A stretch of DNA of 64,000 nucleotides from NCBI GenBank assembly GCA_965202795.1, contig OZ241848.1:2418001-2482000 (forward strand), in the 5' to 3' direction. The DNA is from JACOND01 sp965202795. GTDB lineage: Bacteria > Bdellovibrionota > Bdellovibrionia > Bdellovibrionales > UBA1609. This document shows, piece after piece, positions 53,408 to 62,107 of this stretch. Every line of letters starts with the position of its first letter. Positions within the stretch are counted from its first letter, which is position 1. The translations under genes and the position numbers were made by a program. The notes beneath the pieces were generated by a model, which saw only the letters and a list, made by a program, of their open reading frames with translations, was not told where the DNA came from and ran no database searches.

Positions 53408-55315
53408 TCACTTGTTGTTATCTTCAAAAATACCGCGGGCGCGGGTTAAATATATTTTAAACAAATATCCTTTAATTTTTTTCTGGATTTTAGGATTCTT
53501 TAATACAAATATATCAAGGGTTACAAAAAGGACTGCAAGAATATAGGTGATAACCCATGAAGAGGAACTCCATAAGCGAAAAAAAGTCACCCCAGCCGCC
53601 TGAAGCAAGATAAAGAAAACAGTTAAAGCCCAAAAACAGCGATTCGCTTTTTTCTTACAACTCCAATATAGTTTGTTTTTTATGTCGTCATTTTGTTTTT
53701 GTAATTTATCAAGTCTCTTTTGAGTTGTTTCATGAGCCTTTTGTTCTGCTTTTAATTTTTCAAATTCTTCTTTTTTAATCTCTCTTGTTATCCTTGTTAA
53801 GGTTTCTGTAACAGTCTCTTTATCTAACGCCGATACATCTCCATGAGTGAGATTCATCAGCTCATCATTTGCTAGTTTGCTCCGAAGAAGCTGATGATCT
53901 TTTGCTGTAATCTTGCCTTCTTTTTCAAGCCGTTCAATTTCATTTAGACATTTATTCAAAATTTCTGTAGATGGACGAAGAGCTGCATAAGAAAAAGCCA
54001 AAACTTCCATTTTTGGAAGATCAATAGCTCCCATTGGAGTCTTTAGCCATGCCATATTCGCTAAACTAAAACTGGTGATGACACTTGACACTTGCCGCAG
54101 CTCTTCATGTTTTCTTCCATATCTATGAGCTGCCTTCGCAAATGCTGAATTGCTGCTTACAAGAACAGCCTTAGATCTTTCAACAGTATCTGGAGCAATC
54201 CCCTTTCTCAAAATATATATGCTGCGAACTGAATTGATGTCATTCTCTTTTGCCCGCTGTTTATGCTGCGGCATTTCATCTTCAAGAACACTGTCAAATG
54301 CAGTTTCATCAATTTGAAAACTGCGCTCATATTGAGGGGTTTGCTCTATTTTAATGTGAAACTCTGACAGCTTGTCATCAATTTGTTGAGCTATAAGAAG
54401 AAGGTCAGACTTTGTGCGGCCGCTATAACGAGCTTCCCTGATAATGCTTCCCGCTCCTCTTGGATGCTCCAGATATTCAGCCGCTGTTTCTATTACACCT
54501 TTAAGCTCATCTTTCAAATGTGAAAAAACAGCCACTTTGCCATTAAGCTTGAGCAATAAATCTATCAACCTTTTTACAGCATCTCTTTTATGCTCAATAT
54601 CTAAGCCCAGTAATTGCAAAAGAAGAGGGGTATCAAAATAAAAAGTCACCCCTTTATATGTTTCAGGAGTTTGCTCAAGATCCGGACAAGTCAAAGCATT
54701 GGCAAACATATGCCCCTGCATTAAAATCATAAAGCTTTCAAATCTTTCTGGACTTGTTTTTTGTAATTTAATGACATATTTGCTCACAAGAACAATATCG
54801 CCTGTATAGCTTTCTTGAATATCAGGGATAGCTGTCCCTCTTAAATACGCTTTTAGGCATGGAATATTAAACTTTGAAAGAAAAAACAGCAATGCTTTTT
54901 CTGCTCTTTCATTAGAGTCAATGGGAGATACAGTGGATTTAGAAAAGTCAATTAACCCTGATATAATCGCTTGAATATGTCTTTTTGCCTCACTCTTTTT
55001 TGCTGCTATATTTGAGGCCGGCAGGGAGCCTGTAATTTTATAAACTCCTTCATCTTTTTTAATTGGATGATCTCGCGTAATTCGTTTTAAAACTAATTGT
55101 ATAGAGCGATCTGGAATATCCAAACCATATTTTTTTAGAATGGAATCATGGATTTGCTGAGCCTTCACAATGTCCGGTTTTTCAGTTACAAGAATATCTA
55201 AAATAAAAGGCTTTAAATGGTTAAGATAATCCCCGCCTTGATCAATCGTGACCTTCAGTATTGCCAAGCTTGTAAGTGTTGATGTTTCTGTCATGACTCC
55301 AATCCCTTTTTTCAT
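53408..55315 (-). CDS. PIN-like nuclease with N-terminal winged helix and membrane tail
   Basis: 635 residues (or 628 from the ATG at 55294, which has AAAGGG upstream). Residues 40-95 form a winged helix-like unit (KAQQIHDSILKKYGLDIPDRSIQLVLKRI). Residues ~220-400 look like a PIN domain with acidic residues D228 (TFYFDTPLL), E270 (LKDELKGV), D359 (KENDINSV) and a final VLVSSNSAF. A coiled coil (~510-555) leads to two membrane helices (WALTVFFILLQAAGVTFF, VITYILAVLFVTLDIFVL). It starts 15 bp after the TrlF-like gene ends, so it is the last gene of that operon. Likely an RNA- or DNA-cutting effector held at the membrane; not proven. Confidence 0.65.
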   Translation of the reverse strand: MKKGIGVMTETSTLTSLAILKVTIDQGGDYLNHLKPFILDILVTEKPDIVKAQQIHDSILKKYGLDIPDRSIQLVLKRITRDHPIKKDEGVYKITGSLPASNIAAKKSEAKRHIQAIISGLIDFSKSTVSPIDSNERAEKALLFFLSKFNIPCLKAYLRGTAIPDIQESYTGDIVLVSKYVIKLQKTSPERFESFMILMQGHMFANALTCPDLEQTPETYKGVTFYFDTPLLLQLLGLDIEHKRDAVKRLIDLLLKLNGKVAVFSHLKDELKGVIETAAEYLEHPRGAGSIIREARYSGRTKSDLLLIAQQIDDKLSEFHIKIEQTPQYERSFQIDETAFDSVLEDEMPQHKQRAKENDINSVRSIYILRKGIAPDTVERSKAVLVSSNSAFAKAAHRYGRKHEELRQVSSVITSFSLANMAWLKTPMGAIDLPKMEVLAFSYAALRPSTEILNKCLNEIERLEKEGKITAKDHQLLRSKLANDELMNLTHGDVSALDKETVTETLTRITREIKKEEFEKLKAEQKAHETTQKRLDKLQKQNDDIKNKLYWSCKKKANRCFWALTVFFILLQAAGVTFFRLWSSSSWVITYILAVLFVTLDIFVLKNPKIQKKIKGYLFKIYLTRARGIFEDNNK

Positions 55316-55330
55316 TAACAGGAAATTTTG

Positions 55331-58138
55331 CTATCGTTGTTTAAAATTATATTTTTGCTCTCTCTTGAGAAATGCCTCTTCTCCTCCTTCTAAAATTTCA
55401 CAGGCATGCTGCCGGATTCCTTTCTTTAACAATATAGATTGTTGTTTAGAATTTACAAAATTATTTTCCAACGCTCCAGAAACATATTCAAACTTATATT
55501 TTTCATTTTCTCTTCCTTGTTCCTGCCCTTCCTGATTTGCAACAATTACCTCTTCAGAGTCTGCCCCAACAGTCAAATTCGGATTGTGTGTGACAATAAT
55601 GATCTGCCGCTCCTTTTTCTTTCTTTTGATAAAAGACACCAGATCATGATAAACAGATCTGTTATCTAAATCATCTTCTGGCTGATCCAGAAGTATAGGC
55701 CATTCCTCACTGCTCAGATCAATCAATAATCTCAGCAAAACCAATCCTTTTTTTCCTGGAGACATTTTATCCAAAAAATCATTTTTATAAGAAATTTTAA
55801 AATCTAAATCAAAATAATTTTCTAACAGTTTAACAATTGCATCTTTTGCATCTTTGTTTCTTATGGTTTTAATTTCTCCTCTAATCACTGAATTAAAAAC
55901 AGACTCAATAAAATTAAGATGCTTGGCTTGTTCATACTGGTATTGATATTCATCTTTCCATTTTGCTGAATCATTAGAAGCCTTTTTCTTTATGTCTCTT
56001 TTATTCAAACAGCTATTGATAACCTCATCATTGAATTTCTGCTCATTAAAGCCAATAAGAATTTTCAGAGAAATATCTTGGAGTTGATTTTCATATTTTT
56101 TAAATTCATTTCTCATAGAGTTATAAACTTCAAAGACTTTTCTGTATGCAGAAATTATTTCTTCTTTTTTTGAATTATAAGACTTCCTTTTCGCCTCAAA
56201 TTGTTTTTTGAGAATTGCAATCTGATTCAATTTATATTGCTCTTTTTGTATTTCTTCGTATTTCTTTTTTAACTCGCTCTGCAGCTGAACTCTGCCCATT
56301 AGAGGTTTAAAGTTTTCTCTTGTGTTTTCAATGTCTTTTGTTTTTGATCTGATTTTATTATCTGTAAATGAAACAGCATTTTTTATTAAAGCCTCTATCT
56401 CATTTTTAGTGTTTTTGAAAATTTCATTCATTTTTTCAAATTGATTTTTTACTTCTATATCCCCTAAAGATGATAATTGATCTGCGCATAGTTTTTTAAC
56501 ATTATCTATATTTTTTATAACTTCAGAATTAAGCAGAAGAATAATTTTTTTGTCTTCATCTAAAATAGACAGCTCAGTTTTCAGCCTTTTTCCTGTTTTG
56601 AGCAAAGATTCATATTGCTGCCTTTCTATTTCTTTCAAACCGGATTTATTTTGAATTTCATTGGATGTTTTTTTCAGTTGTTCAATGTATTTATTAATTC
56701 CTGTTTCTTCTCCATATTTTTTTATGTTTTCCTGAATTTCTAAAATTTCCTGTCTGAGCTGAAATATAATCGTAATATTTGACTGGATTGTTTGAAGCAG
56801 TTTTTTGACTTCAGAATTGCTTTTATCATAATTTGTTTTTATATTTTCATCTTGCAGCAAAACATCTTTAACAAATTTGTTTAATGCCGCCTTGCTTTTA
56901 ATATCCATTTCTGAAAGCTTGTTGAGATAATTTTGCGGAATATATATAATTTTTCGGGTTTTTGCCTGGCTGCCTCCAGAGCTTTGAAGATAAGTTTTCC
57001 CGCCATCCGCCCATACAACCTCAAAATTAAAATCTGAAAGCTGATCATATTTTTCATTTAAAGGCTGGCTTGAAAATCTATGGCTGACCTCATCATGATC
57101 TATTGTTTTAGCGATATAATACAATAATAAAGATTTCCCTGTAGATTTTCCTCCAATAATTGTGGTTAAATTTTGGTTCAGCTCAATAATGTCTGGCAGA
57201 AAATTCGTTCCCTGAGAATTGTCAATAAAGCGAACTTTATCAATTACATAATAAGGTTTTTTGTTTTCTGGAGCGCTATATCCAAGATAGACTCTGTCCG
57301 CTGGCTCAAATAATATTTGTTTTAATCCTTCAAATGTTTTGTCTGCTTTTATCCAAGCCATATAAGATTCTTGTCCCAAGCGCTTTCGGCAATCTTCAAA
57401 AGAATGACAGTCAGAAGTGGAGATAACCGATTTTTCAGGTGCTCTTATATCTTTATTTTCATAACGATCAGATCTTAAAAACCATTCTTTATCTCTTTCT
57501 TTTCCAAAGATAAAATCACAAAATTTATCTACTTCATCTGATAAAACTTTTTTTCTTTTTGATTCCCCTTGCTCTTGTCCATATATAAATCCACCTTGTC
57601 CTCTATATGCGCCGGCAATTAAATATGGCTTGTCTTTTCCAAAGGTAGAGTCTAAAGAAGATCTTATTTCTTTTAAATCAACAGAAACAGTATCATATCC
57701 TATGATATCAAGATCTTCTGGTTTGCAAGAAAAATTATTTCCTTCTGCTTTTGTTTGAGTTGTTTTTAGATTAGATAAAAAAGTTTTAATTTTTTTCAGG
57801 GGACAATAATTGTCAAAAATTAAGTGGATGTGGATCTCCTCGCCTGCTTTGTTTGCGCTTATATTTAACCTAAGCTCAATATTTGGAAAAAACACTTTAT
57901 CTTTAAATTCTGGCTTGTTTTGCGTTTTCTCAAGTATCTTTTCATAATTTTCAATGGAAAAATAATCAGTAATACCAAAAACCTCTACATCTGAATCCTT
58001 TAAATAACCAAGAAATGTATCCCAAATATCTGTATCTGTATTGTTCTCAGGTGTATATTGATCAGCATGTTTTGCTCCAGGAGCATGAACCTGCAAATCC
58101 CATTTCCTCCAAACAGATCCTTTTGTAAGATAGTTCAT
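55331..58138 (-). CDS. TrlF-family PHP-SMC-like ATPase
   Basis: 935 residues. The N-terminal PHP phosphoesterase domain shows WDLQVHAPG (H18), VFGITDYFS (D58), FPNIELRL (E88), IHIHLIF (H105) and a final STSDCHSF (242-245), so metal binding looks intact. An ABC/SMC-type ATPase follows: Walker A GGKSTGKS (329-336), a long coiled coil (~430-710), a signature-like LSPGKKGL, Walker B WPILLDQPEDD (~813-823) and an IVTHNPN switch. Such proteins are candidate nucleic-acid-processing ATPases in defence islands. It is the middle gene of a three-gene module. Confidence 0.85.
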   Translation of the reverse strand: MNYLTKGSVWRKWDLQVHAPGAKHADQYTPENNTDTDIWDTFLGYLKDSDVEVFGITDYFSIENYEKILEKTQNKPEFKDKVFFPNIELRLNISANKAGEEIHIHLIFDNYCPLKKIKTFLSNLKTTQTKAEGNNFSCKPEDLDIIGYDTVSVDLKEIRSSLDSTFGKDKPYLIAGAYRGQGGFIYGQEQGESKRKKVLSDEVDKFCDFIFGKERDKEWFLRSDRYENKDIRAPEKSVISTSDCHSFEDCRKRLGQESYMAWIKADKTFEGLKQILFEPADRVYLGYSAPENKKPYYVIDKVRFIDNSQGTNFLPDIIELNQNLTTIIGGKSTGKSLLLYYIAKTIDHDEVSHRFSSQPLNEKYDQLSDFNFEVVWADGGKTYLQSSGGSQAKTRKIIYIPQNYLNKLSEMDIKSKAALNKFVKDVLLQDENIKTNYDKSNSEVKKLLQTIQSNITIIFQLRQEILEIQENIKKYGEETGINKYIEQLKKTSNEIQNKSGLKEIERQQYESLLKTGKRLKTELSILDEDKKIILLLNSEVIKNIDNVKKLCADQLSSLGDIEVKNQFEKMNEIFKNTKNEIEALIKNAVSFTDNKIRSKTKDIENTRENFKPLMGRVQLQSELKKKYEEIQKEQYKLNQIAILKKQFEAKRKSYNSKKEEIISAYRKVFEVYNSMRNEFKKYENQLQDISLKILIGFNEQKFNDEVINSCLNKRDIKKKASNDSAKWKDEYQYQYEQAKHLNFIESVFNSVIRGEIKTIRNKDAKDAIVKLLENYFDLDFKISYKNDFLDKMSPGKKGLVLLRLLIDLSSEEWPILLDQPEDDLDNRSVYHDLVSFIKRKKKERQIIIVTHNPNLTVGADSEEVIVANQEGQEQGRENEKYKFEYVSGALENNFVNSKQQSILLKKGIRQHACEILEGGEEAFLKREQKYNFKQR

Positions 58139-58248
58139 TTTTTTATTTCCTTTTATAGTATAATCTGAATTTTTATATTTTGGATAAGACTTTTCCTTGT
58201 CATTTAAAACTCTTTTGGTTATCTCAGGTTACTGCTTTTTTGCGCCCT

Positions 58249-59043
58249 TTAGATGTGTTGGAGGCAATTATCCAATTTTCTATGAAGGAAAGAAATAAGG
58301 GAGAAATAATCTATTATATCATCCTCTCCTTTCCAAAGTATCTTCGGCTGATGGGCCAATGGATTCCTGACAGCTGAAAAACATCCCTTCAATAAAGATG
58401 AAAACCCCTTGTGTTCGCTCCTTTCAGTTTCAGTTTGCAATTTGTTGAATGCAAGAAGGGGCTGATTTATTGAAAAGACTTTGTCCACAAGAGCAGAACC
58501 ATCTTTATCTCTTATTCCTGACTCATCTCTTATGCGCTCCGCCAAGCCCTTAGTGGCCTCAAAAACAGCATGAAACAAATTGTCCCGCATAAGCTCCGCT
58601 TTGCAATACTTCAATACTTCTGGATGAATATTTCTTCCTCTAAACTTTGATTGAATTGTTTGAACTCTCCTCTCCGCCTCATCCAAAGACTGCGCCTGCT
58701 CGCATTTTTTAAACCTCCCGTTTTTTCCATATTTTAAACCTGAAAAAGCTAAAATCTTGTTAAATTCTTGTCTGTATTCTTCAAATTCGCCTGCCCTGCC
58801 AATAAACCGGGAAGGGTCAAGAATTGTTGCGCAAATATCCAACACTTTATTTGCAAACCCATTTTTTTCTTGAAGTTCATTAAATATCGAATTAAGGCGC
58901 TTCCACTTGGTGGATTCTCCAGAATTGTCAGGAATATTTTTAGCTTTTAAAAAATTTGTGATCTTTGTTCCTGTCGCGCATTCCCCCAGCAAGTGGGAAA
59001 CAGTCTCTATAGCGCCAACAGTTAATTTAGGTATTTGATCCAT
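58249..59043 (-). CDS. TIGR02391/Ymh-like (Abi-related) protein
   Basis: 264 residues. The N-terminal ~100 residues (AIETVSHLLGECATGTKITNFLKAKNIPD, TKWKRLNSIFNELQ, DPSRFIGRAGEFEEYRQEFNKIL) resemble the N-terminal domain of AbiJ-related proteins. The C-terminal half matches the TIGR02391/Ymh family: HPEVLKYCKAELMRDNLFHAVFEATKGLAERIR, then DGSALVDKVFS, and the end motif AVRNPLAHQP. That motif and the helices recall HEPN-type RNases, but RNPLAH is not the canonical R-x4-6-H. It is first in the module, 110 bp upstream of the TrlF-like gene. Confidence 0.8.
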   Translation of the reverse strand: MDQIPKLTVGAIETVSHLLGECATGTKITNFLKAKNIPDNSGESTKWKRLNSIFNELQEKNGFANKVLDICATILDPSRFIGRAGEFEEYRQEFNKILAFSGLKYGKNGRFKKCEQAQSLDEAERRVQTIQSKFRGRNIHPEVLKYCKAELMRDNLFHAVFEATKGLAERIRDESGIRDKDGSALVDKVFSINQPLLAFNKLQTETERSEHKGFSSLLKGCFSAVRNPLAHQPKILWKGEDDIIDYFSLISFLHRKLDNCLQHI

Positions 59044-59214
59044 CTTGCTCCTCTAAAAGCATCTTCGCGATGCTTAGTTTTGTTGAAAATATTGGCCCCA
59101 TGCCTTCTGTATCTTTTTTAAACTGCTCTCTTTATTATAAAAACCGGCTCAATCTCAAGCATCATACGGCTAAACCTTACCTTATATCTCCTCCCTCCCT
59201 TCCTGTCCAAGGCT

Positions 59215-59757
59215 TGCCCTTAAATCCATTAAAATTTAAGGACTTCCATTCATAAAACACAGCCTAAAGGGAGTCAACAAAAAAAAGCGAAAAAAATAAA
59301 AGCCTCCCCCCTTATCCCCCAGGCGACGCGCTGCGCAATAAAAGGAGGGGAATGATGGCTTTCCCCCCACAGAAAATCACCTGAAGCCCCTAACAAAGGG
59401 GGCGGGCGGCCCCAGGCCACAGCAAAAACTCAGCCAGCCCCTGAGCCTCCCCCCTGACAGGGAGGCCACCTGCCGCCAGAACTCCACTCCCCCCGGCCCC
59501 CAGAGCTAAATCTGCCTGTGGGAACGGCCGCGAGGCCAGCCCTCAAGCGCCGACAGGGGGGAACAGCACAAGGCCGTCCATCGGAAAAAAGCTCCCCAGT
59601 TCCAACGCTGAACCTCCATTTCGTCTTGGTCCCAGCGCTGAACTTCTGCTTTTTCCAGATCTCAACGCTGAACCTCCGTTTTCCCTGCTCTCAGTGCCGG
59701 AACCAGCTCTTCCCCCCAGCCCCCGCCTCTCTCTGCTCTCCCACCTGACAAAACCCC
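59215..59757. repeat. Right long direct repeat (R2) of the PHP-SMC module
   Basis: The counterpart of 52630-53280 in the same orientation, lacking the ~60-bp internal duplication of R1. It lies 170 bp upstream of the Ymh-like gene. R1 and R2 enclose exactly the three-gene operon (53408-59043). Confidence 0.82.
59298..59362. other. Conserved 65-nt imperfect hairpin in R2
   Basis: Same structure as 52729-52793 with one base change (C to T at about 59332), which falls in the apical region. Confidence 0.65.
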
Positions 59758-59819
59758 TTTCGCCCATTACCGTGCCAAAAAGCACTGCCCCGCTCAAGCC
59801 AAAGCTCTGCCCAGCCGCC

Positions 59820-60125
59820 CGCCCACTCTCTCCGCTTTCCCCCAGATCCCAACGCTGAACCTCCATTTTCCCCCGCTCCCAGCGCCAAATCTCCATTTCG
59901 TCTTGGTCCCAACGCCGAACCTCTGTTTTTTCCCGCTCCCAGCCTGAACCCCTGTTTTCCCCGCTCTCAGCGCCGGAGCCAGCGCTTCCCCCTGCCCCTG
60001 CCTCTCTCTGCTCTCCCTCCCCTAACAACCCCCCTGCTTCGCCTATTACCGCGGCAAAAGACCTCTCCCCGCTCCAGCCAAAACGCCGCCCAGCCGCCGC
60101 GCGCGCTCTCTGCTTTTTCCCGCTC
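59820..60125. repeat. Third, partial copy of the R repeat tail with short tandem units
   Basis: Degenerate ~25-35-bp units of the form CCCAACGCCGAACCTC, then a C/T-rich spacer, are repeated here and in R1/R2. 59880-60030 repeats the end of R1 (GCGCCGGAGCCAGCGCTTCC and on) nearly exactly. Reading frames across it give only low-complexity Gly/Ser/Glu/Arg sequence, so I treat it as non-coding. Confidence 0.7.
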
Positions 60126-60128
60126 CCA

Positions 60129-60245
60129 GCGCGCGGGCGCAACGAATCCAGCTCAAACATTTCTCAGACGCTCCCCCTTCCTACCGTCCGAGTATGGGCG
60201 CTCCCAAAATTGCGCATAATAACCATTCATCGGCTATCGCCTTCC
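60129..60245. repeat. Right 117-bp direct repeat of the AT-rich island
   Basis: Direct copy of 45192-45308, same orientation, same length, ending in CGCCTTCC. It follows the R-tail repeats immediately. Confidence 0.88.
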
Positions 60246-60255
60246 CCTCTCCCCT

Positions 60256-60490
60256 TTTTTTTAGAGCGGGGGTAAAGCATTATCTGGGGAGGGCGGAGCC
60301 GCGCGGGCAACAGGCGATCGAGCGCTATTCAGCGGACTGCCGGGACAAAGTGGCAGAGACTCGGCTTGCTTTTATGCTCCGGGGCTTTGAGCTTTAATTT
60401 ATAACAAAACAGGCGGTATATGATGATTCAGAGGCTGCCGGCTTTGACTGGATTCGCAAAACCATGCCCATCGGCGTTCTGTTTGAATGA
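60256..60490 (+). pseudogene. Possible gene remnant
   Basis: Frame sequence GRAEPRGQQAIERYSADCRDKVAETRLAFMLRGFEL, a stop at 60395-60397, then in the same frame DDSEAAGFDWIRKTMPIGVLFE and a second stop. Both pieces look like real protein and not random translation, so a coding gene may have been cut by a stop and lost its 5' end to the repeat. Family unknown. Confidence 0.35.
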
Positions 60491-60528
60491 CCGGCCGCAT
60501 GAATGCCGGACAGGGCAAAGGAAAAAAC

Positions 60529-60765
60529 ATGCTCCAGGCAATCAACCAGGCAATCAAAAATATTTTTAGAAAAAAGACCCTTAGGGAGCTTTTAGAAAAC
60601 AGGCTCGCTGAAATAGAGGAATGCCTGGAAGACGATGTCTTTAAAGATGGGCCTGTTTTTTCCTCATTAGAAGACTGCTGCAAAGAGCATCTTAAAGAAA
60701 GTTATGAAGACGAAAGGGATTTTTTAAAAAAAGTCCTTGATCGCTATGAAGAAACTTTAGGCTGA
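60529..60765 (+). CDS. Small acidic helical protein
   Basis: 78 residues from the ATG at 60529, preceded by AAAGGA; an upstream in-frame ATG at 60487 is possible. The sequence MLQAINQAIKNIFRKKTLRELLENRLAEIEECLEDD ... ESYEDERDFLKKVLDRYEETLG is fully helical and charged with two central cysteines. It could be a small regulator or antitoxin-like protein, but no partner is adjacent. Unknown. Confidence 0.5.
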   Translation: MLQAINQAIKNIFRKKTLRELLENRLAEIEECLEDDVFKDGPVFSSLEDCCKEHLKESYEDERDFLKKVLDRYEETLG

Positions 60766-61022
60766 ACAAAATCCGCGAAAAAAAACCTCTAAAGCCTCTG
60801 AAAGCAAAGCGCCGCCTGATCCCGCCCCGCGCGGTTTTTCAGAATTTTGAAGGAGCTTATAAGGCGCCGGCGGCTTGTTATACAGGAGTTTATAAATATT
60901 CTGACATTGAATAGCATTTTTTAAAGAAGGCTTTATTAGAAAGTTTCAATAATTTTGTCGGAATATTTGTGAACTCCTTAATAAAGCCAGCTTTGCGCGC
61001 CATTGGTATGATTGCAAGGAGC

Positions 61023-61055
61023 GCCCCCGCCCTAATCAAGCGGGGGCCTTGGTTT
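61023..61055 (+). terminator. Hairpin with downstream T run
   Basis: GCCCCCGC (61023-61030) and GCGGGGGC (61040-61047) pair perfectly over 8 bp around a 9-nt loop, followed by CTTGGTTTTT. Could end transcription of the small gene at 60529-60765. The region 60766-61615 otherwise holds no gene; it contains the solitary CRISPR-like repeat. Confidence 0.45.
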
Positions 61056-61241
61056 TTAGCCAAAAACAGCAATATTTGCCGAGGCCGCCCCCCCTTAAGG
61101 CCAGGGCTGAAGTCCAGTTTTTTATAAATTTTGCTTATTTGCCGCTTTGCGTCAAAAATCTAGCCATAAAGCCGGCTTATTTTCGGTTTTTCTCATTTTT
61201 GGGGCTTGATCTGCCTGGCCTGGGCGGTTATGTTTCAGGCA

Positions 61242-61269
61242 TGTTCCCCGCGCGAGCGGGGATGATTCA
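61242..61269 (+). repeat. Solitary type I-E-like CRISPR repeat (no array)
   Basis: TGTTCCCCGCGCGAGCGGGG followed by ATGATTCA closely matches the palindromic repeat of type I-E systems (GTGTTCCCCGC...GCGGGGATGAACC), including the CCCCGC/GCGGGG stem and GATGA end. There is no second copy within 150 bp either side and no cas gene in the window. An AT-rich stretch (61120-61210) precedes it. Confidence 0.5.
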
Positions 61270-61615
61270 GGTCCTGAAAAATTCTCAAGCAATGAGACAC
61301 TTTGCCCCCCCGCCGGGCCTGGAAATCCAGGCCGAGGCTTGTTTGCCTGGCCGGGGCGCCCTGATCAGGTCATGAAATCTTTTTTGTTGCTTTTGCTGTA
61401 TTTGGCGGCCCCAGGACCGGCGGCCAAAAGCTGAATATACATAGTAAAAAGAATTTTTTTATGGCCTGTTTTGGCCTGTTTGCCTGGGGGATCGTGGCCG
61501 CGCCGGCCTGATATAATTTTAGAAAGTCTGGACTAATGGCCGGCCATCCCCTATTATTAGAGATGCCAAAGGAATTGGTTCCTGTGGCTATTTTAAAAAC
61601 ATGAAGGAGGAAATC

Positions 61616-62107
61616 ATGCTTAGAGAAAAAACAAAAACCGCTTTGGGAAGTCCCTTTAGAGAAAAGCCAAAATCAGGCTTGGGAAGTTCTTTTAAAGGGC
61701 AGTCATCCCCCGCTTTAGGGAATCTCATTGGAGGACTGCAAGCCCCCGGCTTGGGAAGTCCCTTTAGAGAAAAGCCAAAATCAGGCTTGGGAAGCTCTTT
61801 TAAAGGGCAGTCATCCCTCGCTTTAGGGAATCTCATTGAAGGACTGCAAGCCCCCGGCTTGGGAAGTCCCTTTAGAGAAAAGCCAAAATCAGGCTTGGGA
61901 AGTTCTTTTAAAGAGCAGTCATCCCTCGCTTTAGGGAATCTCATTGGAGGACTGCAAGCCCCCGGCTTGGGAAGTCCCTTTAGAGAAAAGCCAAAATTTA
62001 ATAAGGAAAACCGGTGCCCAAAAGAGAGTTTAACTGTGTCTTCTGTGTCCTGTTTTGTCAGGTTTTCCGTGGTGATCGTGGCCACAATAGAAAAAAAGGA
62101 GATTTAG
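61616..62107 (+). CDS. Protein of tandem 12-residue repeats
   Basis: 163 residues from the ATG at 61616, which has AAGGAGG at ideal distance. Residues ~9-128 are ten 12-residue units in a three-step cycle: GLGSPFREKPKS, GLGSSFKGQSSP, ALGNLIGGLQAP. The 36-bp units (61640-61999) are repeated with very few changes. The C-terminal ~35 residues (NKENRCPKESLTVSSVSCFVRFSVVIVATIEKKEI) end in a hydrophobic stretch. No signal peptide; a -10-like TATAAT is at 61512-61517. Not a family I recognise; possibly a structural or phase-variable surface protein. Confidence 0.65.
   Translation: MLREKTKTALGSPFREKPKSGLGSSFKGQSSPALGNLIGGLQAPGLGSPFREKPKSGLGSSFKGQSSLALGNLIEGLQAPGLGSPFREKPKSGLGSSFKEQSSLALGNLIGGLQAPGLGSPFREKPKFNKENRCPKESLTVSSVSCFVRFSVVIVATIEKKEI
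61640..61999. repeat. 36-bp tandem repeat, ten units (3 x 108 bp plus one)
   Basis: Each 108-bp unit has three 36-bp parts that share (G)GCTT(G/T)GGGAA. Third positions are conserved as well as first and second, showing recent expansion or gene conversion. Both strands are open across the array. Confidence 0.95.

Noticed and set aside
59543..60160. 205-codon minus-strand gene
   Set aside because: It is entirely low-complexity Gly/Ser/Arg/Glu sequence encoded by short tandem repeats and differs between repeat copies by frame-breaking indels.
61588..62085. Minus-strand protein of 165 residues across the 36-bp repeats
   Set aside because: It lacks a clear ribosome site, while the plus-strand frame has a near-perfect one; the antisense frame is open because the unit length is divisible by three.
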